Source: an uncultured Thiothrix sp.
Lineage (GTDB): Bacteria > Pseudomonadota > Gammaproteobacteria > Thiotrichales > Thiotrichaceae
Direction: 5' to 3'
Assembly (NCBI RefSeq): GCF_937873765.1
Contig: NZ_CALMZC010000056.1
Location: 1-64,000, forward strand
DNA: 64,000 nucleotides
Below are positions 47,151 through 55,996 of the stretch, piece by piece (the stretch's first letter is position 1; every line of letters starts with the position of its first letter). Made by a program: the position numbers and the translations under genes. A model generated the notes under the pieces. The model searched no databases. It was not told the DNA's origin and was given only the letters and a program-made list of their open reading frames with translations.

Positions 47151-47240
47151 ACTTGCACTAAAATTAGACTCAAGTCTTTTTTTCTGCATAAGCACCCTTA
47201 ATTTTTGCTGGTGATAAACATTTTTTAAAAGGAAACTTGT

Positions 47241-47702
47241 ATGAGTAATGAGCTGCTCAGTAAAAAGCTGGATAAATTAGCTTGGCTACTGGATAACTCC
47301 ATAAAAGTTCCAGGTACTTCTTGGAAAATTGGGTTGGATGGCATCTTAGGTTTGCTTCCGGGCATTGGTGATTTATCAGCAGGATTACTTTCTACTTATA
47401 TTTTATATCAGGCCGTTAAAATAAAAGTCCCTCGAGCTATTATTGCTCGTATGGGTTTAAATGTTTTATTGGAAAGTGTCATCGGTGTTATCCCTATATT
47501 TGGGGATTTGTTTGATTTTGCATTCAAAGCTAATCAACGTAATGTCGACTTAATGCGTAAATATGTATTAAATCCTAGAGAGACTACCAGACAAAGTACC
47601 CTGACCTTAATCGCTCTAGTTGCATTTTTCTTCGTCGTCTTAGGCTTAATGGTTTGGGGAATGTTTGCGCTGGTTGCTGCGGTGATTCAGGTGTTATTTT
47701 AA
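47241..47702 (+). CDS. DUF4112 membrane protein
   Basis: 153 residues with the DUF4112 pattern: LDKLAWLLDNSIKVPGTSWK, GLDGILGLLPGIGDLSAGLL, VIGVIPIFGDLFDFAFKANQRN, then a C-terminal membrane helix. Function of the family is unknown. AAAGGAAA precedes the start. Single gene with its own terminator. Confidence 0.88.
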   Translation: MSNELLSKKLDKLAWLLDNSIKVPGTSWKIGLDGILGLLPGIGDLSAGLLSTYILYQAVKIKVPRAIIARMGLNVLLESVIGVIPIFGDLFDFAFKANQRNVDLMRKYVLNPRETTRQSTLTLIALVAFFFVVLGLMVWGMFALVAAVIQVLF

Positions 47703-47722
47703 CCAGCCCTAATTTCAAGATG

Positions 47723-47746
47723 AAAGACCTAATAATTTAGGTCTTT
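47723..47746 (+). terminator. Terminator between converging genes
   Basis: AAAGACCTAA pairs with TTAGGTCTTT (10 bp, 4-base loop), 20 bases after the DUF4112 stop and just past the stop of the converging MocR gene. It ends in TTTT on the + strand and probably works in both directions. Confidence 0.8.
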
Positions 47747-47759
47747 TGCAGCATTTTTT

Positions 47760-49193
47760 TTATGTTCTTGTACTTAGCTTCAGCACTTGTAAGAGCTTAT
47801 TTACACAGACTTCAAGCTCATACCCCAGCAAACAAGCATGTCCTAACACAAGTTTAGTTCTAGAACTAGTATTTACCGGATTAGACTCAACATACACAGC
47901 ACAACCTAAAGCAGCCGACTTCAATGCACGACTCAGGCCAGCTACATCAACTTCAGGTATCAGCTCTAATATTAAATTCATACCACTCTGCGAGGGCACA
48001 ATTTTAAACAAACCGTTGGCGTGTTCCTGTAAATGATCAGTAGAGAATTTGCGCCGCTCATTATAAATCGCCCGAGTGCGGGCTAAATGCTGCCCTAAAT
48101 AGCCATATTGTATAAATAAAGCAAGCTGTTGCTGAATACTATAGGCAGGCTGCAAGCCCAAAGTATTGAGAGCGGCACAAACCTCCTTAGCAATAGCTTT
48201 AGGTAGAACTATCCAGCCTAGGCGCAAATCGGGCAACATTAATTTACTCATAGTACCAATATGAATGACCTGCTCAGCATGTGGATGAGTCAGTAAAGAA
48301 GGGGTGGGGTATTGTTGATAGCTATATTCAGCAGCATAATCATCTTCAATCAACCAGGTATGCTGGTGCTGACTATATTGCAGCCAAGCCTCTCGGCGCT
48401 GCATGCTCATCACCGAACCCGTGGGATATTGTGCATTTGGAGTCAGCACCGCCAGTTTCGCTTTAGTATCTTGAGGAACTAAAGCACCTTCTGCATCTAA
48501 ACGAGTATAGTGCAGATTAAGCCCTGCTTGGCGTAAAGCGCCTTCTGCACCCGCCCATCCCGGCTGCTCAACAACACCAATATCTCCGGTTTCAGTCAGC
48601 AAGCTTGCTAATAAGCTTAATGCACCTTGAGAACCGGTTGTAATCAATAAGCAGCTCAAATCATCTACTTGAATACCACGGTATTGAGCAAGAAAATTTC
48701 GCAAGCTGAGTTTTAGAGCTTTTAATCCACCGGCACGTTGATATACGCCTTGCGTTTGCTGCCAAGCTTCACGACTCAAGCTCAACCATTGTTGATGGGG
48801 GAATAAACTTAAATCAGGTAAGCCCGGGGTTAAAGGCAAAGCTGGCGCTTGCGTATATTGACGTGCTTGCGTGATGGTTTTGCCACGGGTGGATAAAGAC
48901 AAAATACGTTTGCTAGTTTTCACCAACATGGGTGGTACTTGCTGGTAACAGACCTGCGTCCCACCTTTGCCAAAACCTGCCACTAAACCGTCGATTCGTA
49001 GCATTTCATAAGCCTCTACAATCACTCCACGTGATAGTTTTAAGCTTTCAGCTAATTCACGACTAGCCGGTAAACGTTCACCATAAACTACCTCGCCGTG
49101 TATCACTTGCTGATGCAATTGCACATAGAGTTGACGGGATAAAGGTATAGTTTGGTCACGATCAAGCGAGAGTTGAGCAAGTTTAAGCGGCAT
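47760..49193 (-). CDS. MocR/PdxR-type regulator (GntR-aminotransferase fusion)
   Basis: 477 residues. An N-terminal GntR winged helix (LYVQLHQQVIHGEVVYGERL, PASRELAESLKLSRGVIVEA) is joined to a class I aminotransferase-like domain (TGSQGALSLLASLLTETGD, EDDYAAEYSYQ, and the PLP Lys in IGTMSKLMLPDLRLGW). MocR proteins sense PLP or amino compounds and control a divergent neighbour, here the flavin-barrel gene at 49282. Full length. Operator-like repeats lie in the shared upstream region. Confidence 0.92.
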   Translation of the reverse strand: MPLKLAQLSLDRDQTIPLSRQLYVQLHQQVIHGEVVYGERLPASRELAESLKLSRGVIVEAYEMLRIDGLVAGFGKGGTQVCYQQVPPMLVKTSKRILSLSTRGKTITQARQYTQAPALPLTPGLPDLSLFPHQQWLSLSREAWQQTQGVYQRAGGLKALKLSLRNFLAQYRGIQVDDLSCLLITTGSQGALSLLASLLTETGDIGVVEQPGWAGAEGALRQAGLNLHYTRLDAEGALVPQDTKAKLAVLTPNAQYPTGSVMSMQRREAWLQYSQHQHTWLIEDDYAAEYSYQQYPTPSLLTHPHAEQVIHIGTMSKLMLPDLRLGWIVLPKAIAKEVCAALNTLGLQPAYSIQQQLALFIQYGYLGQHLARTRAIYNERRKFSTDHLQEHANGLFKIVPSQSGMNLILELIPEVDVAGLSRALKSAALGCAVYVESNPVNTSSRTKLVLGHACLLGYELEVCVNKLLQVLKLSTRT

Positions 49194-49242
49194 TTATGGT
49201 CTAGCGATAGTTAGTTTATGGCTCTTTTCATTAAACCATAAA
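49193..49242. promoter_or_regulatory. Repeated MocR operator-like sites
   Basis: TTTATGG occurs at 49193-49199 (overlapping the MocR start) and 49215-49221, spaced 22 bp, two helical turns. Its inverse CCATAAA occurs at 49236-49242. Direct repeats plus an inverted copy are the style of MocR-family operators. Located between two divergent genes. Confidence 0.55.
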
Positions 49243-49281
49243 AACCTTTAGGCTAGCTGAAATTTTAATTTGGAGCACAAC

Positions 49282-49944
49282 ATGGCAAGAACTCGCGATC
49301 AAGCGCCCAGTCAGCGCGCAACCGTCAAACAGACAGCCGCTAGAGCCGATTATGAAGCAGCGACTTTATACAAGATCATTGATGAAGCTTTAGTAGGCAC
49401 TGTTTCCATCGCAGTGGATGGGCAACCCTTTGCTTTGCCAATGATGATAGCACGCATTGATGAGCATATTTATCTACACGGCTCGCGCACCTCACGCATT
49501 ATCAAACACCTTACAGCAGGCCATGAAGTTTGTATCGCTTTCACTTTGATTGATGGGATTGTGGTGGCACGTTCGGGGATGAATTGTTCAGCAAATTATC
49601 GTTCTGCAGTGGTACATGGTAGAGGGGAAGCCGTAGACGGAGCCGAAAAAGCTGAACTATTGCATCAGATCACTTATGCGCTTATTCCGGGTTCCAAAGA
49701 TGACTATCGCGAGCATCTGCCAGAAGAATTAAAAGCCACATCCTTGATTCGTATTACTTTAAATGAAGCTGCTTGCAAAGTACGTATTGGTGGCCCTAAA
49801 GATGATAAAGATGACGTGCATTTGCCATATTGGGCAGGTGTGATTCCGTTAACGCATGTGTATGGCGAACCCATACCGGCCACTGATTTACCAGCAGGGA
49901 TAGAAACACCTGAGTATGCCCTGAAATTTCCATTACGGGATTAA
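49282..49944 (+). CDS. Pyridoxamine-phosphate-oxidase-like flavin split-barrel protein
   Basis: 220 residues from MARTRDQAP, with GGAG seven bases upstream. An in-frame TTG at 49270 is less likely. The split-barrel fold shows in ADYEAATLYKIIDEALVGTV, PFALPMMIARIDEHIYLHGS and HEVCIAFTLIDGIVVARSGM. Such proteins bind FMN, PNP or F420-like ligands. Divergence from a MocR regulator suggests a link to vitamin B6 or amine metabolism. The reaction is not known. Confidence 0.85.
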   Translation: MARTRDQAPSQRATVKQTAARADYEAATLYKIIDEALVGTVSIAVDGQPFALPMMIARIDEHIYLHGSRTSRIIKHLTAGHEVCIAFTLIDGIVVARSGMNCSANYRSAVVHGRGEAVDGAEKAELLHQITYALIPGSKDDYREHLPEELKATSLIRITLNEAACKVRIGGPKDDKDDVHLPYWAGVIPLTHVYGEPIPATDLPAGIETPEYALKFPLRD

Positions 49945-50030
49945 GCTGTAAGCTCAATTCATAAGCTCATCGATCCCAGCTTGGAACTACCTAAGAACTC
50001 GGTAGCCCTAAGCCAAACCCGGGACGAGTA

Positions 50031-51536
50031 TTACTCACGCCCTTCCTGTAAGTGATAACTGCGTACCCGCCGCCCATCGGTTTCGACGGAATGTAAATGC
50101 ACATCATAACCCCACAAACGATGTACATGGCGCAGCATTTCATAGCAATCATTACTCAAAGGACGACGATTATGCATATGATGATAGAGCGTCAAAGAAC
50201 GATCCCCACGGATATTCACACTTTCGACTTGAATATCGGGTTCTTGTGAACTGAGATTGTACTGCTGCGATAAAGTCTCGCGCAGGAGACGATAACCTTC
50301 ATCATTATGAATCGCAGTGACATCAATCACATTACGCCGATCATCATCTTGCAATGCAAAGAAATGAAAATCGCGCATGATTTTCGGTGACATGAATTGC
50401 AAGATAAAACTTTCATCGCGGTAGTTACGCATGACATGATCGAGGGTGCTAATCCAATCCGAACCGGCAATATCAGGAAACCAACGCTGATCTTCATCGG
50501 TTGGGTTTTCACAAATGCGCCGAATATCCTTCATCATTGCAAAACCCAGCGCATAAGGATTAATACCCGAATAATAGCGGCTATCAAAATCAGGCTGCAT
50601 CACCACATTAGTATGCGAAGTCAGAAACTCCATCATAAAGCCTTCATTGACTAAGCCTTCATCGTACATTTCATGCAGAATCGTGTAATGCCAGAAAGTT
50701 GCCCAGCCCTCGTTCATTACTTGAGTTTGGCGCTGTGGATAGAAATACTGCGCTACTTTGCGCACAATCCGCACAATTTCCCGCTGCCAGCCCTCTAAAA
50801 GGGGAGCATTCTTTTCAATGAAGTACAGAATATTTTCTTGAGATTCAGCCGGGAATTTTTGAATTTCAATCGCTTCATCGACCTGTGCTTTACGTGGCAG
50901 AGTACGCCATAAATCGTTGATGTGTTGTTGTATATATTGCTCGCGCTCTTGCTGGCGTAAAGCTTCGGCAGCAGCAGAAATCGGGGTAGGCCGCTTATAG
51001 CGATCCACGCCATAATTCATTAGCGCATGGCAAGAATCGAGCAGCAGCTCCACATTGCGTACACCATATCGTTCCTCACAGTGTGCGATATAATTTTTGG
51101 CAAATAAAAGATAATCGACGATGGCTTCAGCATCCGTCCAACTACGGAATAAATAATTACCTTTGAAGAAAGAATTATGTCCATAGCAGGCATGTGCAAT
51201 CACCAAAGCTTGCATGGTCAAGGTATTCTCTTCCATCAAATAGGCAATACATGGGTTGGAGTTGATTACAATCTCATAAGCCAATCCCATGCGTCCACGT
51301 GAATAGTTCTGCTCTACATTGACAAAATGCTTGCCATACGACCAGTGATTATAAAAAACCGGCATGCCAATCGAAGCATAAGCATCCATCATTTGATCGG
51401 AACGAATGATTTCGATTTGATTAGGATAAGTATCTAAACGAAACTTCTCATGCGCAATGCGTGCGATTTCACGGTCATAGGCCTCGATGGTTTCAAAAGT
51501 CCATTCGGAGCTAGTTGAGAGATAATTTTTATTCAT
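50031..51536 (-). CDS. ycgB: SpoVR/YcgB family protein
   Basis: 501 residues matching the SpoVR family: MDAYASIGMPVFYNHWSYGK, AYEIVINSNPCIAYLMEENT, ACYGHNSFFKGNYLF, NEGWATFWHYTILHEMYDEG and GINPYALGFAMMKDI. These are conserved His, Glu and Asp blocks of unknown chemistry. In many bacteria the gene is in an operon with yeaH and yeaG. Here it is 3 kb away on the same strand. AGGAC precedes the start. Confidence 0.93.
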   Translation of the reverse strand: MNKNYLSTSSEWTFETIEAYDREIARIAHEKFRLDTYPNQIEIIRSDQMMDAYASIGMPVFYNHWSYGKHFVNVEQNYSRGRMGLAYEIVINSNPCIAYLMEENTLTMQALVIAHACYGHNSFFKGNYLFRSWTDAEAIVDYLLFAKNYIAHCEERYGVRNVELLLDSCHALMNYGVDRYKRPTPISAAAEALRQQEREQYIQQHINDLWRTLPRKAQVDEAIEIQKFPAESQENILYFIEKNAPLLEGWQREIVRIVRKVAQYFYPQRQTQVMNEGWATFWHYTILHEMYDEGLVNEGFMMEFLTSHTNVVMQPDFDSRYYSGINPYALGFAMMKDIRRICENPTDEDQRWFPDIAGSDWISTLDHVMRNYRDESFILQFMSPKIMRDFHFFALQDDDRRNVIDVTAIHNDEGYRLLRETLSQQYNLSSQEPDIQVESVNIRGDRSLTLYHHMHNRRPLSNDCYEMLRHVHRLWGYDVHLHSVETDGRRVRSYHLQEGRE

Positions 51537-51803
51537 CTTTTAGTCCTACAAGGTAGGGAAATTGCTGCGCATCTACCGCTAACGCAGTCTAGTTATAACT
51601 ACTCTAGCAAAGGATACTGGTCGAGAGTAGTGAAATATCAATCGGTTTTAGCTTCCTTAAATACCGCTAGCTAAGTTCTTCTTTTAGCTTATTTTTAAGC
51701 AGATGAACCTACTCTGACTATAGCTCCTTACTTGTAAATAAATTAGGGTCATATTAAGTTGTTCATTTTAGTGCCAACCCTAAAACCGGTGGGGTCCCCT
51801 CGC

Positions 51804-53618
51804 ATGCTCAAGAACATCTCAGCACGACCTCAGCTACATTCTTTATGGTTAATCGCCAGCATTTTCTGTGCCAATTTTAGCACTGCTACAGCCGATGCCT
51901 CGAGCGAACTACAACAACTCGTCCATCAAGATCCTAAGCTACAAATTACTTGGAATGACACCCACACTCAAGCCAACTATCTAAGTGGTCAACTTAGTAC
52001 TATTCAACACAAAAGCACTCAACAATTGGTTGCCGCTTTTATTCAGAAAAATCGCAGCTTACTAGGCTTAGAGTTTGCATCAAGCTTAGTTCTAAAGCAG
52101 AGTGCTGTAATCCCTAATGGACAATTACTTAGTTATCAACAAATGTATAATGGTTTAGAGGTCGTTGGCGGCAAATTAGTTGCACGCCTCCAGCACAGTC
52201 AATTACGTACCATTGCCAATCAGTTGGTCACCGATCTAAATATCTCGCCCTTACCCCAGGTTGAGAAAACAACCGCTATTCAGCTAGCAACTCAAACTTT
52301 AGAAATAGCAAACCTAAAGCCTGAGAAAATCGATTTAGTCTATTTAAACTGGGAAGAGACAGCGCATTTAGCTTGGCGCTTACGCTTTCCGCCGCAAACC
52401 CATCCTAGCGCTCAGTATCAAGTTTGGGTTGATGCACATAGCGGTGAAGTCATCCTGACCGAAAATCGTATGAGTGGCTTTGCCAAGCCCCAGCCAAACT
52501 TTCAGGTTGAGTTGGCCAAAGCTTTTAAACCCAGCACCTTACCTGCTTTTTTCAGTTTAAAAGCCGATTTAAGCCCTTTGACCGATAGTGATAGTGAAAC
52601 TGTCGAACTAGTAATTGGGGAAGGTCAAGGTTTGGATGGTAAACTCAGAAAGTTCAAAACCACTAGAAATAGCGAAGGTGTTTATGTTTTACGCAGTCAC
52701 CAAGGTAAGCATCCACAGCTGAAATATGCTACCTATGATTTTGCACGTGGTAATTACCGCCTGTTTAGAGATGCGGATAATGTTTGGCAAGATCCTAGTG
52801 CGGTGGATGCTTATACCAAAGCGATTACGACCTTAAATCTCTATCGCCGATTAGGTTCCATGGATGCTTGGTACGCCGACTCAGGCTTTGCTTTAGTAGA
52901 TGGGATACTCTCCGTAGTACATTATCAGGAAGAAATTGGCAAAGGCGTGGATAATGCCTTTTGGAGCGGCCAAGCTATGCTGTATGGGGATGGAGACCAG
53001 TTTTTTAGCCCCTTAGCGGGTTCTTTTGACGTCGTAGCACACGAGCTAACTCATGCAGTTTCCGAGGCCACCACTAACTTAATTTACTGCAATGAACCGG
53101 GGGCTATTAATGAGTCTTGGTCTGATGTCATGTCTATGTTGTTCAGCCTAAAAAAAGGTGATGCCCATCCTTATTTGCTCGCTGAAACGGTGATGAAAAT
53201 AAAAAACACTGCTGGCAAAGAAGGCTATTATGCTCTGCGCCGCATGGACGATCCGAGCTTCCGTTCAGATGAATATACTTATAACAATTATAAACTGGAA
53301 ACTGCTTTAACCGGTTGGGGACAACCCGCACATACCAATGAGCAACTGCGAGTCAGACGTTGTATGGCTGAAAACGATATGGGTGGGGTGCACATTAACT
53401 CTGGCATTCTCAACCGTGCCGCTTACTTAATCAGCCAAGATTTAGGTGCAGAGGTCACCACAAACTTATACTATCAAGCTTTATTCTATCTATCTTCAAC
53501 GGCTAGCTTTAAAGATGTCAGAAGCGCATTAAAACAAGTGGCTGTGGATTTATATGGTGCAGATAGCATAGCGGTAATGAGTGTTAAACAGGCTTTCAAT
53601 ACAGTAGGGATTCGCTAA
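51804..53618 (+). CDS. Secreted M4-family (thermolysin-like) metalloprotease
   Basis: 604 residues from the ATG at 51804. A signal peptide (LHSLWLIASIFCANFSTATA) is followed by an FTP/PepSY-type propeptide (about 35-215) and the catalytic domain. The zinc site HELTH (413-417) has third ligand E437 in NESWSD, and a second His lies in MGGVHINSGILNRAAYL. The gene is complete, with its own terminator. It is on the + strand inside the otherwise leftward SpoVR-YeaH-YeaG group. Confidence 0.92.
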   Translation: MLKNISARPQLHSLWLIASIFCANFSTATADASSELQQLVHQDPKLQITWNDTHTQANYLSGQLSTIQHKSTQQLVAAFIQKNRSLLGLEFASSLVLKQSAVIPNGQLLSYQQMYNGLEVVGGKLVARLQHSQLRTIANQLVTDLNISPLPQVEKTTAIQLATQTLEIANLKPEKIDLVYLNWEETAHLAWRLRFPPQTHPSAQYQVWVDAHSGEVILTENRMSGFAKPQPNFQVELAKAFKPSTLPAFFSLKADLSPLTDSDSETVELVIGEGQGLDGKLRKFKTTRNSEGVYVLRSHQGKHPQLKYATYDFARGNYRLFRDADNVWQDPSAVDAYTKAITTLNLYRRLGSMDAWYADSGFALVDGILSVVHYQEEIGKGVDNAFWSGQAMLYGDGDQFFSPLAGSFDVVAHELTHAVSEATTNLIYCNEPGAINESWSDVMSMLFSLKKGDAHPYLLAETVMKIKNTAGKEGYYALRRMDDPSFRSDEYTYNNYKLETALTGWGQPAHTNEQLRVRRCMAENDMGGVHINSGILNRAAYLISQDLGAEVTTNLYYQALFYLSSTASFKDVRSALKQVAVDLYGADSIAVMSVKQAFNTVGIR

Positions 53619-53633
53619 CAGTTTACGTATTAG

Positions 53634-53659
53634 AGCTGGCTAAGTTGTTCTAGCCAGCT
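53634..53659. terminator. Terminator between the protease and methyltransferase genes
   Basis: AGCTGGCTA pairs with TAGCCAGCT (9 bp, 8-base loop), 15 bases after the protease stop and 36 before the stop of the converging methyltransferase gene. Confidence 0.7.
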
Positions 53660-53694
53660 TTGTATGTATTAGGGTGCTCTAGAAAGCTGACTAC

Positions 53695-54519
53695 TTAGAT
53701 CTCCGCTGCTGGTTTTCTCGCAAATAGCTCTACTCCTGGAGCAATTTGCTGCCATAAATCAAAGTTGCTCTCTTTCTTAATTAATTGGCCTTGCACCATT
53801 GGAATGAGCTGCGAAGCTTTGCTCAAATGCATTTTTAGCTCTTGAGCAGTCGGATTTGCAGGTAGTGCGTCTGTCATTTTCCCTAAATCATCCATGATAT
53901 GACCAATTTGTGTCAGCGGGCAGTGAGGGCTAGGCATACATTTGATAATTTCAAAATCCTTGAAAATTTCTCTTAACCCCATCGTTGTCATATTAAAATA
54001 ATGATAAGGATAACCATGCATATGCTGCATAAAAGCAGTCAAAATATAAACTCTACCACCGGGTCTTAAAACACGAAATATTTCTTTCGCGGCCACCCAA
54101 GGTGCATAGAGATGCTCAAAAACAGCGAGGGAAAATACAAAATCAAAACTATTATCTTCAAAAGGCATGCAATGAGCATCAACTACATAGTCAAGTTGAC
54201 TGGAGTAAATAAAAGCATCTGTTTTGACCAAATTTGGCGCATTACATACATCGACACCTGCACCTAACTCTAGCATCAAGTCGTTTCTAGCAAATGCATT
54301 ATTGATTCGTGGTATGCCTACATTCTTACTATTAATCCGATTAAGTAGTTTTTGCCCTGAATAGTAATCTAGACGCTCATTTGCTTGAGTAGCCCTGAGA
54401 ATAGGAATACCTTCAATAGCTTTTACCTGAAAGCCACAAGCACATTGCAGCTCAATATGAAAGTTTGGCCAACCTGACTGGCAAGCAGGACACCTTAAAA
54501 CTAACTCAAAATTGCTCAA
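53695..54519 (-). CDS. SAM-dependent methyltransferase with N-terminal zinc-like ribbon
   Basis: 274 residues. The N-terminus has two Cys pairs (LRCPACQSGW and LQCACGFQV), likely zinc-binding as in Trm112-type or RlmA-like heads. A class I methyltransferase core follows: MLELGAGVDVCNAPNLVKTD, VVDAHCMPFEDNSFDFVFSL, FEHLYAPWVAAKEIFRVLRP. The substrate is unknown. SAM motif I (ELGAGVD) is slightly unusual but the acidic residue is kept. Confidence 0.85.
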   Translation of the reverse strand: MSNFELVLRCPACQSGWPNFHIELQCACGFQVKAIEGIPILRATQANERLDYYSGQKLLNRINSKNVGIPRINNAFARNDLMLELGAGVDVCNAPNLVKTDAFIYSSQLDYVVDAHCMPFEDNSFDFVFSLAVFEHLYAPWVAAKEIFRVLRPGGRVYILTAFMQHMHGYPYHYFNMTTMGLREIFKDFEIIKCMPSPHCPLTQIGHIMDDLGKMTDALPANPTAQELKMHLSKASQLIPMVQGQLIKKESNFDLWQQIAPGVELFARKPAAEI

Positions 54520-54688
54520 ATCTAACTCTCTTAGCGTTTAGTTCGGATTTAACTTAAAAGATACTTTTAAACAAATGATCTCAAACCAGCACTAAACAAG
54601 CAATCTGAACGAACTGATTTATTCCTACAAAGAGTCTTACACAGCGCTAGTTGCTAGCGCTGCTTCCTAAAAAATCATCTAGGCTAAA

Positions 54689-55969
54689 TTAATCAACCGT
54701 CATAGTTTTCTTAAATAACTCACGAAATACGGGGTAAATTTCTGAATTATCCCGCACCCGCTGAATGGCAAAGCGATCTGCATAATCGCTTTCTAGATGC
54801 TGATACAAATGCCATAAGCCTTGTGGGTCACGATCACCAATTTCAATATAAGTGAAATACTGCACATTCGGTAAAATGCCATCGACTAAGGCTTTTTGAC
54901 AGCGCTGATTGTCCTCCTGCCAGTTATCCCCATCAGAGGCTTGTGCCCCATAAATATTCCACTCATTCGGTGAATAGCGTTCGTTGATAATGTCTGACAT
55001 TAAATTCAAAGCACTAGATACCACTGTACCGCCAGTTTCACGCGAATAGAAGAAAGTTTCTTCATCCACTTCTTGCGCTTGGGTGTGATGGCGAATAAAC
55101 ACCACATCAATATGCTCATAATTCTTCTGCAAGAATAAATACAGCAAAAAGAAAAAGCGTTTCGCCGTTTCTTTTATATCCTGAGTCATCGAACCCGATA
55201 CATCCATCACGCAAAACATCACCGCTTTGGGTGACGGCTTAGGCACACGAATATGCAGATTATATTTCAGATCAAAATCATCAAGGAAAGGAACGGTATT
55301 TAAGCGAAAATTGAGGCGGCTTAGCTCTTCTTCGAGGGCTAAACGCTCCTCTTCACTTTTCGGCTCCTCTTGCTCTTCCAAATCAGCTAACTCAGCTAGC
55401 ACCTCACGCCGCCGCCGCCGCGCTTTACCACTTAAAGCAATCCGCCGTGCTTGGGCGCTACGCATGGTACGCACGATATTAATCTGATTCGGGCTGCCCA
55501 CTTCACTAAAACCAGCACGTTGGGTTTCAAATGAATCACTACCAACCAACTGGCGCTTGACCATATTCGGTAGCGCTAAATCTTCAAAGAGATACTCTAA
55601 AAATTCACTTTGGGAGATTTGGAAGACGAAATCATCCACACCCTCACCTGAGTCAGAAGCATCTCCTGAACCCGAACCACCACCGCCCCCTGCAGGCGGA
55701 CGTTGAATCCGATCACCTTGCACGAACTCCTTATTGCCGGGGTGGACAATATCACGTTGCCCACCTTGTCCATGCCGAAATACTGGCTCAGAAATATCCC
55801 GCTTAGGGATAGTGATACTATCCCCCCGCTGCATATCGGTAATATTGCGGCGACTCACAGCATCCGAGACGGCTTCACGGATTTGCTCGTGATAGCGCTT
55901 TAAAAAGCGTTGTCGGTTGACTAAGCTTTTATTTTTGCTATTTAAACGACGGTCAACAACATAGGCCAT
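54689..55969 (-). CDS. yeaH: YeaH/YhbH family (DUF444) protein
   Basis: 426 residues. The N-terminal part is basic with [20 protein letters not shown] and a Gly-rich linker ([18 protein letters not shown]). A von Willebrand A-like domain follows with the metal-binding [10 protein letters not shown] and [12 protein letters not shown]. It is the usual partner of the PrkA-type kinase YeaG in stress and stationary-phase responses. AAGGAG precedes the start, 27 bases after yeaG. Confidence 0.93.
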   Translation of the reverse strand: MAYVVDRRLNSKNKSLVNRQRFLKRYHEQIREAVSDAVSRRNITDMQRGDSITIPKRDISEPVFRHGQGGQRDIVHPGNKEFVQGDRIQRPPAGGGGGSGSGDASDSGEGVDDFVFQISQSEFLEYLFEDLALPNMVKRQLVGSDSFETQRAGFSEVGSPNQINIVRTMRSAQARRIALSGKARRRRREVLAELADLEEQEEPKSEEERLALEEELSRLNFRLNTVPFLDDFDLKYNLHIRVPKPSPKAVMFCVMDVSGSMTQDIKETAKRFFFLLYLFLQKNYEHIDVVFIRHHTQAQEVDEETFFYSRETGGTVVSSALNLMSDIINERYSPNEWNIYGAQASDGDNWQEDNQRCQKALVDGILPNVQYFTYIEIGDRDPQGLWHLYQHLESDYADRFAIQRVRDNSEIYPVFRELFKKTMTVD

Positions 55970-55996
55970 TACGGCACTCCTTTGGACAGTCCATTA

